Of a DNA stretch of 64,000 nt, positions 59,297 through 64,000 are shown one piece after another. A program made the position numbers and the translations under genes. The first letter of the stretch is position 1. Each line of letters starts with the position of its first letter. Origin of the DNA: Chitinophaga oryzae (lineage in GTDB: Bacteria > Bacteroidota > Bacteroidia > Chitinophagales > Chitinophagaceae); NCBI RefSeq assembly GCF_012516375.2, contig NZ_CP051204.2, positions 7,859,501 to 7,923,500 of the forward strand. Direction: 5' to 3'. The notes under the pieces are model-generated. The model saw nothing but the letters and a program-made list of their open reading frames with translations. It was not told the origin of the DNA and did no database searches.

Positions 59297-60010
59297 TCAC
59301 GGTGTTTCTTTCACTACCAGCCGGAAGCCGTTACCATGGATGTTCACGATCTCGATGTTCGGATCATCTTTCAGGTATTTGCGGAGTTTGGCGATATATA
59401 CGTCCATACTGCGGCCGTTGAAGTAGGTATCGCTGCCCCATATCTTTTTCAGGGCCAGTTCCCTTGGCAGGAGGTCGTTTTTGTGTTCGCAGAGCATGTG
59501 CAGCAGTTCGTTCTCTTTAGGGGAGAGCGTGTGGCTGTCGCCGTTGTGCGCAAGGGTACGCAGGCGGGAGTTGAAAGCGTAGGAGCCGATCTGGAACTCG
59601 TGTTGTTCCTCTTCCTTGCTGTTCAGTTCCTGGTTGCGTTTCAGGATGGCTTTGATCTTGAGCAGCAGCAGTTCGCTGTCGAACGGTTTGGAGATGTAGT
59701 CGTCGGCGCCCAGTTTATACCCCTGGATGATATCTTCCTTCATGGTTTTGGCAGAGAGGAAAAACAGGGGAATATCGGGGTCTACGTCCCGGATTTCTTC
59801 CGCCAGTTTAAATCCGTCCATATTGGGCATCATAATGTCCAGCAGGCAGATATCGAATTTCTCGCGGCGGAAGGCAGCCAGTGCCAGGATGCCGTCGCGG
59901 CATAATTCCACATCGTAGTCATTCAGTTCGAGGTAGTTTTTAAGTACCATGCCCAGGTTGGTATCATCTTCCGCCAGTAATATTTTCGGTTTACGTTCTT
60001 CCATAATCAT
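59297..60010 (-). CDS. OmpR/PhoB-family response regulator (RprY-like)
   Basis: A 237-residue two-domain regulator. The receiver (about 5-120) has D14/D15, phospho-acceptor D57 region in CLLDIMMPNMDG and ISKPFD. The C-terminal winged helix (about 140-235) has SPKENELLHMLCEHKNDLLPRE and the wing GRSMDVYIAKLRKYL. It resembles Bacteroides RprY. Two adjacent starts are possible (first or third codon, both ATG). No kinase is next to it. A related regulator is encoded at 62684. Confidence 0.9.
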   Translation of the reverse strand: MIMEERKPKILLAEDDTNLGMVLKNYLELNDYDVELCRDGILALAAFRREKFDICLLDIMMPNMDGFKLAEEIRDVDPDIPLFFLSAKTMKEDIIQGYKLGADDYISKPFDSELLLLKIKAILKRNQELNSKEEEQHEFQIGSYAFNSRLRTLAHNGDSHTLSPKENELLHMLCEHKNDLLPRELALKKIWGSDTYFNGRSMDVYIAKLRKYLKDDPNIEIVNIHGNGFRLVVKETP

Positions 60011-60126
60011 AAAGGGTTGATTATAACAAATATAAAGTTTTTCTACGGCACGTAAGGTCGGTAAAATTTAGACGGGTGCACCCCAAAGAATTGTTAAATC
60101 TATTCATTTTCAGGGCGGTAAATATT

Positions 60127-60918
60127 CTATCGTTGTTTTATCAACGAGGTGAAGGGGTGCCGGAGGTTGCTGTAGTTCACCATGTCTACAATAATGTTGC
60201 CTACGGAGATGGGGCTTTCCACCCGCAGTGGCACCTTATTGGCGTCGTCGCTTACCCAGACGGTCATCTTCTCTCCTCCTTCAAAGATGGTGCCTTTGAT
60301 CAGCAGTGGTTTGAACTTAATGGCCCTGAATTTACCGAAGCGGGTGTTGACTTCTTCCTTGCCGAGGTACCGGATATAGATATTATACACCTGGTCGTCC
60401 AGGAACATGGCGAAGGGAATTTTGTCTCCCTCCTGGTACCGGGAGAAGTCGATATTGCGGGCGTAGTAGATGGAGCTGATCACGTCCTGTACGCAGGGGG
60501 GCACAGTGAAGGTGCCGTTGGTACTGACCGCCTGATGGGCCGCCTGGTTAAACACCACGTTGTTATAGATTTTATAGCCGCCTTCATTTACATTGCGAAG
60601 AAACTTCAGTGGCTGCATGGTAGCGGTGTCCAGCCAGGTTTCGTATTTGTCGCGCACTTTAAAGATCCAGTCGTAAGCGCGGAAGGTGCGGCCATCGCCG
60701 GTGATGTGGTACACGTCGCGGTTGGCGAAACGTTCGAGGGCTACGGTAAAAACGGCCTCTCCGGCCCCCACATACATTTTACCGAGGTTATACATCACTT
60801 TGAGGGTGATACTTTCTCCGACGTTGAAGCTGGAATTACGGATAGAACAGAAGTCATTTTGCGCATGAGCGGGGGTTACACAGGCAAAGCATAAGAAGAT
60901 AAGCAGAAGATACCTCAT
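60127..60918 (-). CDS. DUF3108 secreted protein
   Basis: A 263-residue exported protein: signal peptide 1-20 (PAHAQ), then a mostly beta domain of the DUF3108 type, with GESITLKVMYNLGKMYVGAGEAVF near the start and repeated strands such as YHITGDGRTF and FRAIKFKPLL. DUF3108 proteins are periplasmic and possibly lipid- or outer-membrane-related; function is not established. It starts 10 nt after the LPG-synthase-type gene, so the pair is probably one transcript. Confidence 0.85.
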   Translation of the reverse strand: MRYLLLIFLCFACVTPAHAQNDFCSIRNSSFNVGESITLKVMYNLGKMYVGAGEAVFTVALERFANRDVYHITGDGRTFRAYDWIFKVRDKYETWLDTATMQPLKFLRNVNEGGYKIYNNVVFNQAAHQAVSTNGTFTVPPCVQDVISSIYYARNIDFSRYQEGDKIPFAMFLDDQVYNIYIRYLGKEEVNTRFGKFRAIKFKPLLIKGTIFEGGEKMTVWVSDDANKVPLRVESPISVGNIIVDMVNYSNLRHPFTSLIKQR

Positions 60919-60927
60919 TGCTGGAAG

Positions 60928-61872
60928 CTATTTGTCCTTAAAAATTTTTACACCGAGGAGCAGCACACTTCCAATCACTGCCGGCAGACAAAGGTTGATT
61001 AACCAGATACCCCCCGTGGCTGCTATGATAACGGCTGTATTGGTACTGAGCAGTCCGAGGAAATAGATGCTGACTTTTCCGCGGATTCCAAGTTCTGCGA
61101 TGGCGATGGTCGGCACCATGGCCATGACAAGGTAGATGACGCTATTCAGCAGGAAAGCCTGCCACCACAAAAACTCCAGTCCCAGCGCGTCCAACAAAAT
61201 CAAATACTGTGCCGAGAAGACCACGTACCGCAGGGCTGAAAGCAGCAACAGGTAACGTAAATCACCGGCAGAATAGCGCACGATGATCTGTACAAAAACC
61301 TTTGCTTTTCGCAGGAACCTGACTTTCTCAAATACAGCCAGAATAATCTGTAGCCGAAAATATAACAATATCGTCAGCACACAAATTACCAGGAGGATAC
61401 CAAACACAATTTTCTCCCAAAAGTTCGGGGGAAAATAGCTGTTTTCCTTTACCAGCCTAAAGTTATTGAGATAATAGAGCATGCCTATTAACCCAAAAAT
61501 AACAGTCACGATCAGCTGGCTGAAGCTTCCTACAATAGTGGCGGCAATTGCTTTGAGCTTGTTGTGGTTCTTCAGGTACAGCACCCGGCCACCGTATTCG
61601 CCTATACGATTAGGGGTGTTAATGGAAAAGGACACACCGGAAAGAATGGCGCTGAAAGCCCTTCTAAAGGAGATGGGCTCCAGCGGGCGGACCAGCTTCT
61701 GCCACTTTTTGGCTTCCAGTCCCCAGTTAAAAAACATCAGTACCAAAACCAGCACTAACCCCACCCAGCCTTTCTCCTGCAGGGTCCTGTTCATGTGCGC
61801 GAGCGACTGTTCCAGGTTTTCGCGATGGGTCAACTGGCTGTAAATGGAGTATGCCAGCCATGTAAAAAGCAC
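60928..61872 (-). CDS. Lysylphosphatidylglycerol-synthase-type transmembrane protein (UPF0104)
   Basis: A membrane protein of at least 314 residues with about eight helices, of the family of the flippase domain of MprF. Family marks are NWGLEAKKWQKLV and SINTPNRIGEYGGRV near 85-100. The called start is GTG at 61872, but the upstream codons also read as coding (KIILNYLLGAVLFTWLAYSI completes helix 1), open back to a stop just beyond a CTG at 61917. The true start may be that CTG, giving a protein about 15 residues longer. Confidence 0.8.
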   Translation of the reverse strand: MLFTWLAYSIYSQLTHRENLEQSLAHMNRTLQEKGWVGLVLVLVLMFFNWGLEAKKWQKLVRPLEPISFRRAFSAILSGVSFSINTPNRIGEYGGRVLYLKNHNKLKAIAATIVGSFSQLIVTVIFGLIGMLYYLNNFRLVKENSYFPPNFWEKIVFGILLVICVLTILLYFRLQIILAVFEKVRFLRKAKVFVQIIVRYSAGDLRYLLLLSALRYVVFSAQYLILLDALGLEFLWWQAFLLNSVIYLVMAMVPTIAIAELGIRGKVSIYFLGLLSTNTAVIIAATGGIWLINLCLPAVIGSVLLLGVKIFKDK

Positions 61873-61904
61873 TGCTCCTAATAAGTAATTGAGAATTATT
61901 TTGG

Positions 61905-61912
61905 TACTTTTG
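61905..61912 (+). promoter_or_regulatory. Candidate ruvC promoter, -7 box
   Basis: TACTTTTG fits TAnnTTTG, 36 nt upstream of the preferred TTG start of ruvC. It lies inside the possible N-terminal extension of the divergent membrane-protein gene. Confidence 0.35.
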
Positions 61913-61948
61913 TTCAGATATCAAGATTTTTGCAAAAATATACTGTGG

Positions 61949-62509
61949 TTGGCAAACAAGGCAAAAATAATTCTAGGCATTGACCCCGGCACCCTGGTTA
62001 TGGGGTATGGACTTATCCACGTGGAAGGAAAGAAAGCCAGTCTGATGGAGATGGATGTCCTGAAGTTATCCCGGACCAAGGACCATTACGAACGCTTACA
62101 ACTGATTCACACCCGCGTACATGAATTGATTCAGGAGTTTAAACCAACTTGTTTCGCCATTGAAGCACCCTTCTTCGGGAAGAACGTACAGAGTATGCTG
62201 AAGCTCGGCAGAGCACAGGGTGTGGCTATCGCCACCGCCATGCATGCCGGTTTACCCGTAGCGGAGTATTCACCCAAAAAAGTAAAGCAGTCGGTTACCG
62301 GTAATGGCAACGCCGACAAGGAGCAGGTGTGGCTGATGCTGCAACGTATTCTCAGTATCGGTGAACGGCCCGATTACTTCGATGCAACGGACGCCCTGGC
62401 CGTGGCAGTCTGCCATTTCTACCAGGAAAGCAGTCCACTGGCCGCCGTAAGCAAGGCGAAAGGATGGGAACAGTTTTTGCAAAAACACCCCGAACGGATT
62501 TCCAGGTAG
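61949..62509 (+). CDS. ruvC: Holliday junction resolvase RuvC
   Basis: A 186-residue endonuclease that cuts Holliday junctions. Acidic active-site residues are D12 in GIDPGT, the Glu in AIEAPFFG near 71 and Asp residues in YFDATDALAVAVCH near 145. No ATG is available at the 5' end: TTG at 61949 gives MANKAKIILGIDPG and the normal length, whereas the longer frame from 61889 also begins with TTG and would overlap the promoter box at 61905. Confidence 0.92.
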   Translation: MANKAKIILGIDPGTLVMGYGLIHVEGKKASLMEMDVLKLSRTKDHYERLQLIHTRVHELIQEFKPTCFAIEAPFFGKNVQSMLKLGRAQGVAIATAMHAGLPVAEYSPKKVKQSVTGNGNADKEQVWLMLQRILSIGERPDYFDATDALAVAVCHFYQESSPLAAVSKAKGWEQFLQKHPERISR

Positions 62510-62612
62510 CTAAAAGGTTATTTCATAAATTCGTAAAATGTAGTTACTTTGTTTGAAATTGTTCATCCTGAATCAATGGCTAACCCGGCAAGGCCGGAAA
62601 ATTAGCATCACT

Positions 62613-62687
62613 ATGAAAAATGACCATCATTTGTTAAGCATGAATTGCGCAACAAGCTTTTTATTAATCAGCATCAGGCAAATATGA
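62613..62687 (+). CDS. Possible 24-codon upstream ORF coupled to the next regulator
   Basis: ATG 62613 opens a 24-residue frame (MKNDHHLLSM start) whose TGA overlaps the ATG of the response regulator as ATGA (62684-62687). It could be a leader that couples translation. Length alone gives little support. Confidence 0.25.
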   Translation: MKNDHHLLSMNCATSFLLISIRQI

Positions 62688-63382
62688 AAGCAAGAATCCT
62701 ATTGGTGGAAGATGATGAATATATTGGTGCAGTTACAAAGAAGCGGTTGGAAGAAGCGGGCTACGATGTTGTGCACAGTATAGACGGCCAGGCCGCGTGG
62801 GAACAGTTCCAGTTACGCACTTTCGATATTTGTTTGCTCGACGTGGTAATGCCCAAAAAAGACGGCCTCACGCTGGCGCAACAGATCCGCACGGTTAATG
62901 ACCACATTCCTATTCTCTTCCTGACCTCCAAAAACGAAAAAGAAGACCGTATCGCCGGCCTCCGGACCGGAGCTGATGACTATATCAGCAAGCCTTTCAG
63001 CATGCAGGAACTGATCCTGCGTATAGAAGTGTTCCTGAAAAGGACCAGAAGCCAGATCGCCAAAAGAAGCACCACTTTCGCTATCGGCAAACTGATGTTT
63101 GACTATGAAGACCTCCGCCTCTACAATGAAACCGGAGAAATCTCCATTTCCCTTACCCAGAAAGAAGCCGAACTGCTCAGATACCTGTGCGAAAACCCCA
63201 ACAAAACACTGAAAAGGGAAGATATCCTTTCTCATGTATGGGGCAAAGACGACTACTTCCTGGGCCGGAGCATGGATGTTTTTGTGACCAAACTCAGAAA
63301 ACACTTCAAGTCTGATCCACATGTGAAACTGGAAACACTGCACGGTGTCGGCTTCCGGTTCAATATCCCTGTGAAGTCATAA
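62684..63382 (+). CDS. OmpR/PhoB-family response regulator
   Basis: A 232-residue regulator. The receiver (1-120) has D9/D10, phospho-acceptor D53 in CLLDVVMPKKDG and ISKPFS. The winged helix (about 130-230) has SLTQKEAELLRYLCENPNKTLKRE and GRSMDVFVTKLRKHF, closely like the regulator at 59297, so the two are likely paralogues. The ATG at 62684 is preferred to the longer TTG frame at 62645. No kinase gene is adjacent. It converges with the HIT gene, whose stop is 2 nt away, leaving no room for a terminator between them. Confidence 0.9.
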   Translation: MKARILLVEDDEYIGAVTKKRLEEAGYDVVHSIDGQAAWEQFQLRTFDICLLDVVMPKKDGLTLAQQIRTVNDHIPILFLTSKNEKEDRIAGLRTGADDYISKPFSMQELILRIEVFLKRTRSQIAKRSTTFAIGKLMFDYEDLRLYNETGEISISLTQKEAELLRYLCENPNKTLKREDILSHVWGKDDYFLGRSMDVFVTKLRKHFKSDPHVKLETLHGVGFRFNIPVKS

Positions 63383-63384
63383 TA

Positions 63385-63774
63385 CTACAGCTGCGCTACT
63401 ATCTGTTCCTGGATTGCTTTAAATTCTTCCTCTGACAGTTTCAGCTTGCCGCGCGAAAAATCCATGTCCTGCACGGAATTAATCGGGATAAGGTGCATGT
63501 GCGCATGAGGCACTTCCAGCCCCACCACACTCACCCCCACCCGGTTGCACGGTACCACCTGCTCAATAGCCCTGGCAATAGGCTTGGCAAATACCAACCA
63601 CTCCCTCAATAAATCATCCGAGACGTCAAAAAATTTGTCTGTTTCCACTTTGGGAATCACCAGCGTATGCCCTTTCATCAACGGGAAAATGTCCAAAAAG
63701 GCATAGAAATGCTCGTTTTCCGCAATTTTGTAACTGGGTATCTCTCCTTTGATGATTTTACTGAAGATTGTCAT
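63385..63774 (-). CDS. HIT-family nucleotide hydrolase/transferase
   Basis: A 129-residue histidine-triad protein. The triad is H90, H92, H94 in VPHAHMHLIPI; the start IFSKIIKGEIPSYKIAE is typical of the HINT branch that hydrolyses nucleotide phosphoramidates. It stands alone on the minus strand, tail to tail with the response regulator gene; the AAATAAC-type palindrome begins 8 nt upstream of its ATG. Confidence 0.93.
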   Translation of the reverse strand: MTIFSKIIKGEIPSYKIAENEHFYAFLDIFPLMKGHTLVIPKVETDKFFDVSDDLLREWLVFAKPIARAIEQVVPCNRVGVSVVGLEVPHAHMHLIPINSVQDMDFSRGKLKLSEEEFKAIQEQIVAQL

Positions 63775-63782
63775 ATTTGTCT

Positions 63783-63923
63783 ATTTTGTTATTTAGTTAT
63801 TTTGTTATTTACTGATTGCCCCCAGGGCGGATTTCATTTACCAAAATAACGAAATACCAACATTAAAAATCTGCAAACCAGATACCCCAATCACTAAATA
63901 ACAAAATATCCAAATAACAAAAT
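63783..63923. repeat. Palindromic element, AAATAAC family
   Basis: Inverted arms of 36 bp with three mismatches (63783-63818 with 63888-63923), made of short near-repeats such as AAATAACAAAAT. It lies just upstream of the HIT gene. Related in composition to 35427-35546. Confidence 0.7.
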
Positions 63924-63924
63924 G

Positions 63925-63953
63925 AAAAAGGGGCTGCATCGCTGCAACCCCTT
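63925..63953 (-). terminator. Likely terminator of a minus-strand gene beyond the window
   Basis: AAGGGGCTGCA/TGCAACCCCTT (63928-63938 with 63943-63953, one mismatch) with an A-run on its left, i.e. a T-run on the minus strand. The last 47 nt hold no identifiable gene. Confidence 0.5.
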
Positions 63954-64000
63954 CCATATGGTAGAACAGCATCATCCGGGGGATCATACTGATATACTGT

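Noticed and set aside
63954..64000. Gene fragment at the right edge
   Set aside because: Too short to judge; only the terminator-like hairpin before it suggests a minus-strand gene beyond the window.

Overview
The window is chromosomal DNA from a member of the Bacteroidota, most likely Chitinophagaceae (Chitinophaga-like). This is inferred from an LpxC-FabZ fusion gene, the type IX secretion regulator PorX, a DUF3098 gene next to ftsX, RprY-like response regulators, weak ribosome binding sites and promoter boxes of the TAnnTTTG kind. I see no prophage, transposase, CRISPR array, restriction system or conjugation gene. Most of the window is housekeeping, with a few accessory clusters and an unusual density of long intergenic palindromes.

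Layout. 1-7.3 kb: a minus-strand signalling operon (hybrid kinase with three receivers, single-domain receiver, CheR, receiver-less CheB, receiver-PAS kinase cut by the window edge) and a lone plus-strand receiver. 7.6-9.9 kb: a large TPR protein. 10.1-17.7 kb: a sugar-related cluster with a divergent ROK repressor followed by a secreted FAD oxidoreductase, a DUF4434 protein, an AGE-family epimerase, an MFS sugar transporter and a short Tat-exported DUF1501 protein. 17.9-22.2 kb: tRNA-Leu(UAG), tig-clpP-clpX and a small helical protein. 22.3-28.5 kb (minus): dihaem cytochrome c, acyl-CoA dehydrogenase, HhH protein, metallo-hydrolase, a small conserved protein and porX. 28.9-35.4 kb (plus): HD hydrolase, lpxD, lpxC-fabZ, lpxA, an ABC ATPase and an MFS protein. 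35.5-39.7 kb: metallo-hydrolase, GroES-like protein, a frameshifted DUF853 ATPase and an oxidoreductase. 39.9-43.9 kb (minus): recQ and a copper ATPase. 44-51 kb: tsaE, ald, uppP, DUF3098, ftsX and leuS. 51.1-53.8 kb (minus): a lipid-type operon. 53.9-57.9 kb: M23 peptidase, secreted EEP hydrolase, lipoprotein and M28 peptidase. 58.1-63.8 kb: ruvB, an RprY-like regulator, DUF3108, an LPG-synthase-type membrane protein, ruvC, a second OmpR-type regulator and a HIT protein.

Most interesting. (1) The operon at 51.1-53.8 kb joins a divergent Lgt-like membrane enzyme, which has lost the essential His of true Lgt, to a radical SAM protein with the cysteine layout of the tetraether lipid synthase family, followed by two tiny membrane proteins. 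It looks like an undescribed lipid-modifying system. (2) At least nine intergenic sites hold nested palindromes: long outer arms made of short near-repeats around an inner sequence. They fall into several sequence families with one architecture, and in one family the arms begin exactly at the stop codons of the flanking genes. (3) Two genes carry 1-nt shifts next to short homopolymers, the DUF853 ATPase and one of the tiny membrane proteins.

Coordinates are from direct reading. Where the longest open frame begins with TTG or GTG and a better start lies inside, I chose the internal start and say so.
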